From: Arachnia propionica
GTDB lineage: Bacteria; Actinomycetota; Actinomycetes; Propionibacteriales; Propionibacteriaceae
Direction of reading: 5' to 3'
Length of the DNA: 64,000 nucleotides
NCBI RefSeq assembly: GCF_037055325.1
Contig: NZ_CP146373.1
Span: 3,100,001 to 3,164,000 of the forward strand
The notes under the pieces were generated by a model that saw only the letters and a program-made list of their open reading frames with translations, had not been told where the DNA came from and did no database searches. The translations under genes were made by a program, and so were the position numbers. The stretch's first letter is position 1, and every line of letters begins with the position of its first letter. This document shows, piece by piece, positions 51,280 through 60,354 of the stretch.

Positions 51280-51299
51280 GGTTCGGTGCGCACCGAACC
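51280..51299. promoter_or_regulatory. Perfect 20-base palindromic operator
   Basis: GGTTCGGTGCGCACCGAACC is a perfect palindrome in the divergent region between the MFS start (51220) and the ArsR-like start (51348). A half-site GTTCGGCG is near 51253. This is a strong candidate for binding by the ArsR-like protein. Confidence 0.75.
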
Positions 51300-51347
51300 C
51301 GGGGCGGCGAGAATGGAGGGGTGCCCGATCGTTCGTTCCCCGAGAGA

Positions 51348-52007
51348 ATGCCGGAGATCTCCCTGGTCGCCGCCACGTTGGGGGATCCGTCACGCGCCGC
51401 GATGTGCACCGCGCTGATGACGGACCGGGCCTGGACCGTCGGCGAACTCGCCCGGTACACGGGCCTGGCCCGCTCCACCGCCAGCGAGCACATCGACGTT
51501 CTCGTCGCCCGGGGCATCGCCGCCGAGAGACACCAGGGCCGTCACCGCTACGTCACCCTCGCCGGTGAACACGTGGCGCGGGTCATCGAGGGCCTCGGGG
51601 TCGTGTCCGGCACCCTCCTGCCCACGCCCCGGAGCCTGCGGGCGTCCGCCGACGAGGCCCGGTTCCGGAAGGGCCGCACCTGCTACCGGCACCTCGCGGG
51701 GCGGCTCGGGGTCGGGCTCGCCGACCAGCTGCGCGGACAGGACCTGATCGATGCCGCATGGCGGCCCACGGAGGCCGGCCGCAATCTCCTCGACTCGTGG
51801 GAAACCGGACTGGGTTCCCTGGCGGCGAGCTCCTGCATGGATGCGACCGAACGCCGCCTCCACCTGGCCGGGCCCCTCGGGACGCGACTGTGCAGGCTGT
51901 TCCTGGAGCGCGGCTGGATCACCCGGGTCGGAAACACCCGGGCGGTCCGTCTGACGGAACGGGGAGAGGCAGAGTTCACCGGTTGCGGCATTGACCTCAC
52001 ATCGTGA
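51348..52007 (+). CDS. ArsR-family winged-helix regulator
   Basis: 219 residues from ATG 51348; a GTG at 51321 is also in frame. Winged-helix N-terminus (VAATLGDPSRAAMCTALMTDRAWTVGELARYTGLARSTASEHIDVLVARGIAAERHQGRHRYVTLAG) with the usual ArsR GDP.R...L start. The remaining 120 residues are a second domain with a repeated helix pattern and several Cys (C-Y-R-H; S-C-M-D), perhaps an effector-binding part. It probably represses the divergent MFS pump and itself through the palindrome. Its 3' end overlaps the methyltransferase by 11 bases. Confidence 0.85.
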   Translation: MPEISLVAATLGDPSRAAMCTALMTDRAWTVGELARYTGLARSTASEHIDVLVARGIAAERHQGRHRYVTLAGEHVARVIEGLGVVSGTLLPTPRSLRASADEARFRKGRTCYRHLAGRLGVGLADQLRGQDLIDAAWRPTEAGRNLLDSWETGLGSLAASSCMDATERRLHLAGPLGTRLCRLFLERGWITRVGNTRAVRLTERGEAEFTGCGIDLTS

Positions 52008-52602
52008 CAGGGCGGTGCCAGATCAGGGAGTAGCGCCACAACGGGAGGCGCCGCCACACCATCCCGGGCAGAAGCTCGGCGGCCACCCGCCGGATTGTGG
52101 TGTAGTCGTGGGGCGGTGGCCACACCGTCGGGGCCGTGTGCTCCCAGAAGCCGTACCGCAACGAAAACCACCAGTGCTGGAACAGACCCGGGACGTGGAT
52201 CAGCCGGTCCCTGAGTCTCGTCGCCCGCGCCAGACCGATGACCGCCAGGACCCCGCCCGGGGCGGTCAGCGCGGCCAACCGCGTCAGGGCCGCCCGGAGG
52301 TCGGGGATGTGGTGCAGCACGGCCACCGAAGCCACCACGTCGAAACGGCGGCCGAAGTCGTGGGTCAGGACGTCTCCGAACACCCAATCGACGTCTCCGC
52401 AGTCCCGGCGCGCCTGGCCCAGAACCTGCTCATCGGCGTCGATGCCCACGACCTCGGGCACGACACGTTGCAGCTCCCGGGTCAGCAGTCCATTGCCACA
52501 GCCCACGTCGAGGGCCGTTCGAGCGCCTTCCGGCACCTCCTTGAGGATCACGCCGTGGTAGTGGATGTTGTGATTCCAGCGGTGTGAGATGGTCGGCATC
52601 AC
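51997..52602 (-). CDS. Class I SAM-dependent methyltransferase
   Basis: 201 residues. LDVGCGNGLLTRELQ is the SAM-binding motif I, VVGIDADEQVL motif II, DWVFGDVLTHDFGRRFDVVASVAVLHHI motifs III-IV. It is a UbiE/small-molecule-type methyltransferase acting in the cytoplasm; the substrate is unknown. The 3' end is duplicated at 49605-49875. ATG at 52602 or 52599, no strong ribosome site. Confidence 0.85.
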   Translation of the reverse strand: MMPTISHRWNHNIHYHGVILKEVPEGARTALDVGCGNGLLTRELQRVVPEVVGIDADEQVLGQARRDCGDVDWVFGDVLTHDFGRRFDVVASVAVLHHIPDLRAALTRLAALTAPGGVLAVIGLARATRLRDRLIHVPGLFQHWWFSLRYGFWEHTAPTVWPPPHDYTTIRRVAAELLPGMVWRRLPLWRYSLIWHRPVTM

Positions 52603-52717
52603 CCAAAACTACATCGTCCGCCCGGCAAGGCCCAGCCTCGCGTTGAGGGCCGAGTCGATGGACCACTCCTCCGCGTGAGCTCCTGGCTCCCATACTATGT
52701 CCACTAGGAGGCCACAT

Positions 52718-53599
52718 ATGAATGATCACCCCTTAGCGAACAATATGAATCAACCCGGCAGGCAGTCGCCCTGGGAGGCCAAACCGAACCAGGGCCCACA
52801 GCCCCAGCAGGGATATCCACAGCAGCCGTCCCAGCCGTACCCCCAACAGCCCCAGGGACCCGGGCAACCGCCACAGTCCTCCCCCCAACAACCTCAGGGA
52901 TATGGACAACCGGGCCATCAGCAGCCTTACGCCCAACCCGGCTACCAACAGCCCTACGCCCCCGGCTACCAACAGCCCTACGCCCCCGGCTACGGACAGC
53001 AACCACAACCGCCCGGCGGAGGCCGCGGAGGAACAAACCGCATCCTGCTCATCGTGATCATCGGCATCCTGGTGATCGCCCTGGGTTTCGGGGCCTGGTG
53101 GGTCATCGCCAACAACACCAAACCAGCCGACCCCAGCACACCCACACCAACCACCACCTCCCCCAGCCCAACAGCCACGCAACCCACCAAGACGACCGCC
53201 TCCCCCAGCCCTACGCCCAGAAGATCCAGCTCGACGCCAACCTCGTCGCCCGCCACTGCACCGGAGTTGCCCAAACAGTTCGGCGACTACAATTTCGTTA
53301 AAAACATTGACAAAAGCAACGTTTATGAAAATTCTTCGGGCGACCGGATTCTGGCTCAATTCTTGGCGCTCGAAATCCTTTTCGACGCGGAGCGCGAAAA
53401 AATGGAAGACCTGACCGAGGTCGGGCAGCTCACCTGTGGCCGAAGCTTCTACGAGGACAAGGATACGAAAGAAAAGAAGTACTTCATGATGTGCATAACC
53501 AAAAAGTACGGTGGAGTTCTTGAGCTCGGTTCCACCGAGAGCGCCTCCGCCCAAGAATTGGGGACAGAAGGACAGAAATTCCTTGAGGCCTGGAAGTAA
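52718..53599 (+). CDS. Q/P-rich single-pass membrane protein, paralog 1
   Basis: 293 residues from the ATG at 52718, which follows AGGAGG; an in-frame ATG at 52697 lies too early. Residues 1-100 are repeats of QQPYA/GYPQQP, cytoplasmic. One membrane span at about 110-133 (ILLIVIIGILVIALGFGAWWVI). A Thr/Pro/Ser-rich linker then leads to a folded domain of about 100 residues (ELPKQFGDYNFVKNI ... AQELGTEGQKFLEAWK) with a probable disulphide (C-G-R; M-M-C-I). It is a tandem paralog of the gene at 53819. Function unknown; a role in the cell envelope is likely from the layout. Confidence 0.65.
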   Translation: MNDHPLANNMNQPGRQSPWEAKPNQGPQPQQGYPQQPSQPYPQQPQGPGQPPQSSPQQPQGYGQPGHQQPYAQPGYQQPYAPGYQQPYAPGYGQQPQPPGGGRGGTNRILLIVIIGILVIALGFGAWWVIANNTKPADPSTPTPTTTSPSPTATQPTKTTASPSPTPRRSSSTPTSSPATAPELPKQFGDYNFVKNIDKSNVYENSSGDRILAQFLALEILFDAEREKMEDLTEVGQLTCGRSFYEDKDTKEKKYFMMCITKKYGGVLELGSTESASAQELGTEGQKFLEAWK

Positions 53600-53818
53600 G
53601 AGACTGCGTCAACGAAAACCCGAGGGTTGGGCGCCAGTCAGGAAGACGGGGCGTCAGATCGCCAGATCCGGTGCGCCGAGGCTGGATGTGGTCTCCGTGA
53701 CCCGCACGGAGGCCGGGGATGCTGCGTACGGTTGCAGCGGCATAGGACCGGCATTTTTCGACCCCACCCGCCCATCTGACCCGCTCGTTCTCCTACCATG
53801 GTTGGCAAGGAGCAGTAC

Positions 53819-54709
53819 ATGAGCAATTACCCTTCCTCGAACATAAACCAACCCGGTGGACAGCAGCCCTGGGGGGCTCAACCCCAAGGAGGCAATCCTC
53901 AACAGCAGCCCCAGCAGGGGGGATACTCGCAGCAGCCCCAGCAGGGGGGATACTCGCAGCAGCCCCAGCAAAGCTACCCCCCACAGCAGGGAGGCTACTC
54001 ACAACAGAGCCACCCCCAGCACGCATATACCCAGCAGGCACAGCAGGGATATACCCAGCAGGCCCAGGCGTATGGGCAGCCTGGATATCAGCAGCCCTAC
54101 GGACAGGCCGGGTACGTACAGCCCCCACAGCCGCCCGGCAGCGGAGGGGCGACGCGGACGGTTCTGCTTGTGGTCGTTGGTGTTCTCGTGGTCGCGCTGG
54201 GCCTGGGGATCTGGTGGTTTGTCACCAAAGGTTCCACACCTGCTGACCCCGCCACTCCCAGTCCCACGGCCACCAGCCCCTCGCCCACGCACTCGTCCCC
54301 CAGCCCCTCGCCCACTCACTCGTCGAAGACCCCCACCCCCACGCCCAGCCCCACCCCGACCGCGCCAGCGAAGATGCCTGAGGAATTTGACGGTTTCGTA
54401 TTCCTCGAAACCCAGGACAACGACAACAACATTTACGAGGCCCCAGACGGTTCGCGGATCGTGGCCAAATTCTTGAAACCCCAGAGACGATTCGAACTAC
54501 TCAGCAAGGACATCACGGGACAGGTTGCAGTCGGAGATTTCACCTGTGGCTCCATTCACATTGACAACGAGGAAACCAAGGAGAAGGGAGACCTGACGAT
54601 CTGCATCGCCCGGAAGTATGACGGCGTCTTGATGCTCGCCACATCCACCCACAGGACACCTCAGCAACTGGGCGCTTCTGGCGCCAAATTCCTCGAAGTG
54701 TGGAAATAA
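53819..54709 (+). CDS. Q/P-rich single-pass membrane protein, paralog 2
   Basis: 296 residues, AAGGAG before the ATG at 53819. Gln/Pro/Gly-rich repeats of the QQGGYSQQP kind to about residue 110, membrane span (TVLLVVVGVLVVALGLGIWWFV), Pro/Ser/Thr linker, and the same C-terminal domain as the 52718 protein (MPEEFDGFVFLE ... LGASGAKFLEVWK), including two Cys. The pair are a tandem duplication with a diverged Q-rich part. The gap 53600-53818 shows no gene. Confidence 0.65.
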   Translation: MSNYPSSNINQPGGQQPWGAQPQGGNPQQQPQQGGYSQQPQQGGYSQQPQQSYPPQQGGYSQQSHPQHAYTQQAQQGYTQQAQAYGQPGYQQPYGQAGYVQPPQPPGSGGATRTVLLVVVGVLVVALGLGIWWFVTKGSTPADPATPSPTATSPSPTHSSPSPSPTHSSKTPTPTPSPTPTAPAKMPEEFDGFVFLETQDNDNNIYEAPDGSRIVAKFLKPQRRFELLSKDITGQVAVGDFTCGSIHIDNEETKEKGDLTICIARKYDGVLMLATSTHRTPQQLGASGAKFLEVWK

Positions 54710-54767
54710 GAAAATAGAAGATTTCCCCGAAGGAGAGCACCCCTTCCTCGAAGCTAGCCGACCCGCC

Positions 54768-55940
54768 TCAGGAATCCGTGGCAGTGGCCATTCCCGCTTC
54801 GGGAAGGGGGTTTCCTTTGCCCGTTTCGCGCTCCGGCACGGGGGCTCCCGTGAGCTCTTCCGCGGCCTGCCGGGCTCTTTCACGCCAGGTGTAGGCGCCG
54901 CGCTGCGCCAGGACCCGGTCACGAACCCGCTGAATCTCCTGTGGATCGTTGGCCAGTCTCTCGAGCAGTTTGATTACCGCCTCGGATGAATTGTCCACGG
55001 TCCACCCCACTTCCATCCGCTCGACCATGTCGCCGGCCAACGATCCCTTCGTCACCATCACGGGTTTGCCGGCCCCGATGTAGTCGTACAGTTTCACGGG
55101 TACCCCAAGTTTCCAGTATTCATCCAGATCAACGACGATGGTGGCGATGTTAGTTCGTTCGAAATACTCCTGCAGAACGTTTCCGTGGCCGTGAACCACC
55201 TCGATGGCCGGGCACGCCCATTGTTCGTACTCGTGTTTGACCGCGTCCCAATCCTCGGGTCGCAGGCACACGATCAGGAGCACGTCCAGGTTCTTCTCCC
55301 ATGCTTGCTTGACGGCCGCGAATAGCTCGTGAAGTTTGTAATCGAAACCGATCCCACCGACGTAGAACAGCGACAGCCCCGTGTCCGGACCAGGCAGTGG
55401 TTCGGCATGCCCATGCCCTGGTTCGAGCGCCGAGACCGGGACGTTTCCCAGATTGATGTACTCGCCCACCTTCAGGCTCGGAAGGAAAACCCTGTCCACG
55501 TGACGCCGAAGCGTTCGCAAGTCCCATTCATAGGCGGCCAGGGCGGCCTGAACCTTCAGGAAAGACAACGACTCCCTGTATTCGGGAAACACCCAGTAGA
55601 TGTCCCTCAGGAACTGCCCGACGGGAATCCCATTCTTACGCAGCGACCGGAAGAAGCCGAGATCCAGGAAGGGACGCGACGGAAGATGGGTGGGATTGGT
55701 CATCGTCATGGGCATCGTCGACGACTCGGAATAACAGAAATCGAACCGCGTCCCGCACCGCATGGCGTATCGCACATCAGCTGCTCGTTCAGCGCGCTCC
55801 CGTGTGTACCCAGTGACCTCCCACACCTCATATCCGAGTTCCTCGAAGGAACGCTTCATCTGGACCGGCCTGATCCCGGAAGCCGATGCTGCATCCGGAA
55901 ACAAGGGCAGCGGATGATGGAATATCATGCGCCGGGTCAT
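54768..55940 (-). CDS. Glycosyltransferase (GT4-like fold)
   Basis: 390 residues. The C-terminal half has GLSLFYVGGIGFDYKLHELFAAV, DVLLIVCLRPEDW and KLGVPVKLYDYIGAGKPVMVTKGSLAG, the glycogen-synthase-like GT4/GT-B donor region (G.Y..E..G.P). The N-terminal half is the acceptor side. It is the last gene of a minus-strand polysaccharide operon and overlaps the Wzy-like gene by four bases (ATGA). Sugar unknown. Confidence 0.85.
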   Translation of the reverse strand: MTRRMIFHHPLPLFPDAASASGIRPVQMKRSFEELGYEVWEVTGYTRERAERAADVRYAMRCGTRFDFCYSESSTMPMTMTNPTHLPSRPFLDLGFFRSLRKNGIPVGQFLRDIYWVFPEYRESLSFLKVQAALAAYEWDLRTLRRHVDRVFLPSLKVGEYINLGNVPVSALEPGHGHAEPLPGPDTGLSLFYVGGIGFDYKLHELFAAVKQAWEKNLDVLLIVCLRPEDWDAVKHEYEQWACPAIEVVHGHGNVLQEYFERTNIATIVVDLDEYWKLGVPVKLYDYIGAGKPVMVTKGSLAGDMVERMEVGWTVDNSSEAVIKLLERLANDPQEIQRVRDRVLAQRGAYTWRERARQAAEELTGAPVPERETGKGNPLPEAGMATATDS

Positions 55941-57166
55941 GCAGACCTCCGAGCAGAAATCGCCACTGCAGCAGCGGCGGAGAAAAGAAATATCAGGTAG
56001 TAGCGGAAGGTCGATGACGGAACAATCCCGAGTATGGGCATCAGCGCGACCACGACAACACTCGCCAAATGCTGCCAGTCAAAACTCTCCACGTCGAGTT
56101 TCCACGCCCCGCGCCAGACGACTTGGGCCCAGAACGCCACGAACAGCAACGCCACCGGCATGCCGAACCAGATGAGGGCTTCCATGAGCACGTTGTGGGG
56201 ATCCATCAGCTCACCCGGATAGTTGAGGCGCGCCGCCAGCTGGTAGTTGGGTTGTGTCCCCCAGCCGATCCAAAACTCCAGGTGGGAATCAGGGGTGATG
56301 GAGAGGATCCGGTTGATGACTCCCCCACGTTCCTTGGTGGAGTTGTCCTGGACCCATGGGGAGTTCCAGGCGAGCACCCCACCTGCGATCGCAGCGATCA
56401 GCGCGATCAGCGTCACCAGTGACATGGATCGCGACGAGACTCGCATCCGCAGGTTGATCCAGACTGCAGCCGCGATGCCCATCAGCAGCGCCAGCAGGGC
56501 GCCGCGAGACCCCTGGAGGAACACCAGTCCTGTGGTCAGAACCACCAGGAAACCTCGCAGAATGGTCCTGAAACGCGACGTGTGGTCGAACAGGATGCGC
56601 ACCGCCAGGAGGGTGACGAACATCGCCAGCACCACGGAGAAGTCGTTGTAGTTCGGATAGAAGGCCGACACCTCGAATCGACTGTTGGCCGTCTGGGTGG
56701 TCGAGTCGGAGTAGAAAATGTTGCTCACCCGGAAACCGGTGATGATCTCGCCAATGCCGATGAGCAGAGTGATTCCGAAACACCAGTAGCAGGTGGTGAT
56801 CATGACCCGCGCCAGGCGCCGCCCGAGAGTGGTCCCGGTCAGCGTCAGGGAAACAAGAAGGAACGCCGCGGTGATGACAGGGAAAGCGACCAGTTCCGGC
56901 TCCCTCGCCACGGTCACGAGGGCGACGGAACTCGTCACCGTGCCAAGAACCAACGTCCACAGCCACAGCCGCGCCCGCCTGTGGGGGATGTGCAACGGCA
57001 AGACAAGAAGCTGCAGGACGGCTATAGCCACTGTGACGAACAGGCTGCCCGGAATTCGGAGAACCAGCAACGCCACCATGATGGCAGTCAGCCACTCAGC
57101 AGTTCGGTCAACCGAAGCGAAACTCGCTGTCAGACGGGGTTTCTCGGCGAGGGGAAGGTCTGTCAA
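55937..57166 (-). CDS. O-antigen-ligase/Wzy-type membrane protein
   Basis: 409 residues, about 10-12 hydrophobic segments. The late MDPHNVLMEALIWFGM is the Wzy/O-antigen ligase signature (HN..L, with the catalytic-side large loop before it, including SRGALLAL). Such proteins polymerise or ligate lipid-linked repeat units on the outer face of the membrane. Second-last gene of the operon 60286-54768, 15 bases after the Wzz-like stop. Confidence 0.85.
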   Translation of the reverse strand: MTDLPLAEKPRLTASFASVDRTAEWLTAIMVALLVLRIPGSLFVTVAIAVLQLLVLPLHIPHRRARLWLWTLVLGTVTSSVALVTVAREPELVAFPVITAAFLLVSLTLTGTTLGRRLARVMITTCYWCFGITLLIGIGEIITGFRVSNIFYSDSTTQTANSRFEVSAFYPNYNDFSVVLAMFVTLLAVRILFDHTSRFRTILRGFLVVLTTGLVFLQGSRGALLALLMGIAAAVWINLRMRVSSRSMSLVTLIALIAAIAGGVLAWNSPWVQDNSTKERGGVINRILSITPDSHLEFWIGWGTQPNYQLAARLNYPGELMDPHNVLMEALIWFGMPVALLFVAFWAQVVWRGAWKLDVESFDWQHLASVVVVALMPILGIVPSSTFRYYLIFLFSAAAAVAISARRSA

Positions 57167-57181
57167 AGCCGGTTCCTGACA

Positions 57182-57796
57182 TCAGGAACGGCGAGGCAGG
57201 AGGATTGCTGTTCCCACCCCGACGATCACGCTCACCAGGACAACGACGACCAGCTGCACACCGCGTCCTGAACGCGCCGGGCCAACCGTCACCTGAGGCA
57301 GGGGATCAAGTCCGACGCGCAGGTATTCCGGCGACTGGCCGAATGCCTTGGGAGCGTTCTCGGCGAGGCTGGCGGAGACGTCACGCAGCAAGGCCTCGGC
57401 CTTGGCCGGGTCCGGGTCCGTGACGGACAGCGAGACGCTGATGAGGCTCGGGGTCTCGAAAGTCACGCGCTCGGTGAGTGCCTGGAGATTCGGAACGTCG
57501 GGGTGCTTCTCCAGGATCGGACCGCCGACCGACGGGTGCTTCAGCAGAGCCGTGTAGGTGGTCACCAGCGCGGGCAACATTGCGGCCTGCTGGGTGGCCT
57601 GGGATTCGGCGGTCGTCTCGGGGAACTTGAACACCAGCAACTGCTTGGCGGTCTGCTCCTCGGGTTTTGTGAACACCCAGCCGCATCCGACGGCGAGGAC
57701 GAGCAGGAAGGACAGCAGAAAAACGACCTTCCTTTTCCAGACGCGCGCCAGAATTTCGGGAATGTTCAGAATTCGGCTCTGTGCTTCGTTTTCCAT
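57182..57796 (-). CDS. Polysaccharide chain-length determinant (Wzz/YveK-like)
   Basis: 204 residues. NIPEILARVWKRKVVFLLSFLLVLAVGCGWVFT (first membrane segment), a periplasmic/extracellular middle with QQAAMLPALVTTYTALLKHPSVGGPILE, then a second membrane segment at the end (VQLVVVVLVSVIVGVGTAILLP). This is the two-helix layout of Wzz/polymer-length regulators without a fused kinase. It lies between the dehydrogenase and Wzy-like genes. Confidence 0.85.
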   Translation of the reverse strand: MENEAQSRILNIPEILARVWKRKVVFLLSFLLVLAVGCGWVFTKPEEQTAKQLLVFKFPETTAESQATQQAAMLPALVTTYTALLKHPSVGGPILEKHPDVPNLQALTERVTFETPSLISVSLSVTDPDPAKAEALLRDVSASLAENAPKAFGQSPEYLRVGLDPLPQVTVGPARSGRGVQLVVVVLVSVIVGVGTAILLPRRS

Positions 57797-57804
57797 GGAT
57801 TAAT

Positions 57805-59100
57805 TCACTCTCCATCGCCGATTCGGAAGAACGCGATTCCGGCGAAATTCTCGCGTTTCAGGACGCCGCGTCCGTCAATGATCACCGAAACCCCAGGCAG
57901 GTCCGCAGCAGTGAGATCGAGATACTCAGGATGATCGGCCTGAAGAATCGCGGCATCCACCGACTCACCCAACCGGTAGGGAGTAAACCCGAACCCCTCA
58001 AGCTCCTCATCGCTATACATCGGATCATGCACCACCACCACAGCACCCCTCGACGCAAGGATCTCCACAGTCGGGAACACACCCGAAAACGCAGTCTCCT
58101 TCACCCTGCCCCGATACGACGCACCCAACACCACCACACGACGACCCGACAGATCACCCACCACACCCTCAACCACACCAACCACATACCCAGGCATCGT
58201 CATATTCGCCTCACGAGCAGCACGCACAACCGACGCATCCGGATCCGTATACAGATACAACCGCGGATACACCGGAATACAATGCCCACCCACCGCAATA
58301 CCAGGCCGATGAATATGACTATACGGCTGCGAATTCGACGCCTCAATCACCTTATACACATCAATCCCATGAGCAGCAGCAAACTTCCCAAACTGATTCG
58401 CCAACCCAATATTGACATCCCGATACGTCGTCTCAGCCAACTTCGCCATCTCCGCAGCCTCAGCCGACCCCATATCCCACACCCCATTACCCCGCCGCAA
58501 ATCAGGACGCTCATCAAAACTCAACACCCGCTCATAGAAGTCAACACCCTTCGCGGTGCCCTCGGGAGAGAGCCCACCCACCAACTTCGGATACTTCCGC
58601 AAATCCTCAAACACCCGCCCCGTCAACACCCGCTCCGGAGAAAACACCACATGAAAGTCCCGGCCCTCCACCAAACCGGAGACCTCCTCAATCAACGGCT
58701 TCCACCTACCCCGGGTAGTACCCACCGGCAACGTCGTCTCATACGACACCAACGTGCCCGGAGTGAGGTGCTCCGCGAAGGACCGGGTGGCGGCCTCCAT
58801 CCAGCCGAAGTCGGGCTGCCAGGTCGCGTCGTTGACGAACAACGGCACAACAATCACGATCGCATCAACACCCGGAATCGCCTCCGAATAGTCACACGTC
58901 GCACGCAACCTCCCCGCCGGCACCAGCCTCGACAACTTCTCCTGCAGATGGGCCTCGCCCGGGAAGGGCTCGGTTCCGGCGTTGACCTTGTCCACAACGT
59001 TCTGCTGAACGTCGACGCCGACGACTTCATGGCCCATGTCTGCGAACTGGACTGCCAGGGGCAGCCCGATCTTCCCAAGAGCAACAACAGCGATCTTCAC
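57805..59100 (-). CDS. Nucleotide-sugar dehydrogenase (UDP-ManNAcA/UDP-Glc DH family)
   Basis: 431 residues from the GTG at 59100 (GGGAAGGG before it). Rossmann start KIAVVALGKIGLPLAVQFADMGHEVVGVD; the catalytic Cys is C274 in VGGHCIPVYP; the C-terminal domain has VVVLGASYRGRVKETAFS. GGHCIPV is closer to UDP-ManNAc dehydrogenases (WecC) than to UDP-Glc dehydrogenases. It oxidises C6 of the sugar with two NAD+ to give a uronic acid for the polymer. Codon choice in 58000-58750 alternates between G/T-ending and C-ending blocks, unlike its neighbours. Confidence 0.88.
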   Translation of the reverse strand: MKIAVVALGKIGLPLAVQFADMGHEVVGVDVQQNVVDKVNAGTEPFPGEAHLQEKLSRLVPAGRLRATCDYSEAIPGVDAIVIVVPLFVNDATWQPDFGWMEAATRSFAEHLTPGTLVSYETTLPVGTTRGRWKPLIEEVSGLVEGRDFHVVFSPERVLTGRVFEDLRKYPKLVGGLSPEGTAKGVDFYERVLSFDERPDLRRGNGVWDMGSAEAAEMAKLAETTYRDVNIGLANQFGKFAAAHGIDVYKVIEASNSQPYSHIHRPGIAVGGHCIPVYPRLYLYTDPDASVVRAAREANMTMPGYVVGVVEGVVGDLSGRRVVVLGASYRGRVKETAFSGVFPTVEILASRGAVVVVHDPMYSDEELEGFGFTPYRLGESVDAAILQADHPEYLDLTAADLPGVSVIIDGRGVLKRENFAGIAFFRIGDGE

Positions 59101-59212
59101 GAACAAACCCTTCCCGGACACCTAGCAGGCTCACTGCCGCAGGCGATTCTACCCATCGTGTTTCAAGAACCACAGATGACGTGAGATGTGTTGGTTCTCG
59201 GAGCGCTCTCGG

Positions 59213-60286
59213 TCAGCGTTCGAGGTAGCCGCGGAGGGCTGTGGCCGAGGCCTTGCCGCTGTGCCAGATGTGCGCGAAGTTGATCCCCTCACGGCCCAGC
59301 CGGCGGTAGTGGTCACGATCCTCGACGATGGCGACGATGGTTTCTTCGAGTTCATCGGGGGTGGCCTGCACGATGGGCGGCGCCTCGGGCATCAGGTCCA
59401 GCACCGGAGGGGCGAGACGTCCGACGGTAACCCGTCCGGCACTCATGGCTTCGATGGCCGCCACCCCATAAGAGCCTGCCAGCAGTTGATCCACCACGAT
59501 GTCGACGTCGTGCACGAGGGAGCGCATCTCGCTGTGGGGCACCGACTCGGGGCAGACGTATTCGATCTTTCCCGCATCGTCGAGCTTCCGAAGCACCGGG
59601 TCCACGAACTGGGTGCCCTTGATCGGCGGGTTTCGTCTGCTCGGAATGTGCAGTACCCGGGGTTGTGCGCGTTCCAGGAGCGGGGCATCGGTTCCCCAGG
59701 TGTTGACGTCCAGGCACACTGGCAGCCACGTGCCGCCCTCCAGGTCGAGCCTCAGGTCGGGGGTGGAGTAGAACACCGGCCTCCCGGAGCTTTCAGCGAC
59801 GGCGCGGTGCAGTCGGGCGGCGCGGGCCAAGTCGGCACGCCATTCCGCATCCCCCGCGAGATACATGGACCATTTCCCGTTGATCTCGATGTGTCGGTGG
59901 GGATCGCGGACGTCGCTTCCGTGGGCAATGAGGGCGGTTTTGTATCCCGCGGCGTTCAACCAGGCAAGATCGCCGGCGAACTTGCGTCTGCGTTTCAGGT
60001 GGAAGTAGGGCTCGAAACCATCGAGTGCGACGTGGGTGAGGCCGGCGAACAGTTTCCTGCTTCGCATTCCCCGGGCCACCGGGTTCCGGAACAGGGCGCG
60101 ATGAATGGGTTTGTCGACATCGAATCGGAAACTACCCGACCCGACCGGAGCCTCGGCAAACGACCACGCCGCCACCTCGAGATGCTTCCTGACAGCCGCC
60201 GCCCACGCCGTCGCCTGCCCGGCGTAGTTCGCCGGACCGATGGCCAGACTCGGTGGTTTCACGTTCTTCGAGGTGTGGTCCGACAC
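59213..60286 (-). CDS. Glycosyltransferase (GT4-like)
   Basis: 357 residues from the GTG at 60286. YKTALIAHGSDVRDP is an early GT-B motif; VDIVVDQLLAGSYGVAAIEAMSAGRVTVGRLAPP matches the donor motif (E..A.G.P). It begins the operon, six bases after a -10 hexamer, so it is probably leaderless. Divergent from the polymerase at 60355. Confidence 0.82.
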   Translation of the reverse strand: MSDHTSKNVKPPSLAIGPANYAGQATAWAAAVRKHLEVAAWSFAEAPVGSGSFRFDVDKPIHRALFRNPVARGMRSRKLFAGLTHVALDGFEPYFHLKRRRKFAGDLAWLNAAGYKTALIAHGSDVRDPHRHIEINGKWSMYLAGDAEWRADLARAARLHRAVAESSGRPVFYSTPDLRLDLEGGTWLPVCLDVNTWGTDAPLLERAQPRVLHIPSRRNPPIKGTQFVDPVLRKLDDAGKIEYVCPESVPHSEMRSLVHDVDIVVDQLLAGSYGVAAIEAMSAGRVTVGRLAPPVLDLMPEAPPIVQATPDELEETIVAIVEDRDHYRRLGREGINFAHIWHSGKASATALRGYLER

Positions 60287-60292
60287 GACGTC

Positions 60293-60298
60293 AGGCTA
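60293..60298 (-). promoter_or_regulatory. -10 of leaderless GT4-like gene
   Basis: TAGCCT on the minus strand, then GACGTC and GTG. Six bases between hexamer and start, the spacing of a leaderless message. The -35 is weak. Confidence 0.55.
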
Positions 60299-60342
60299 TC
60301 GCAGCGTCGCGCAGTCGAGGGAGTTACGTCCACCGGACCTCT

Positions 60343-60348
60343 TATACT
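60343..60348 (+). promoter_or_regulatory. -10 of leaderless Wzy-like gene
   Basis: TATACT, then TGCCGC and GTG at 60355. The same six-base distance as at 60293 and 46303. The -35 is weak. Confidence 0.55.
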
Positions 60349-60354
60349 TGCCGC

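Noticed and set aside
57781..59184. 467-codon plus-strand His/Arg-rich frame
   Set aside because: Antisense to the nucleotide-sugar dehydrogenase, whose Rossmann and Cys motifs are clear.
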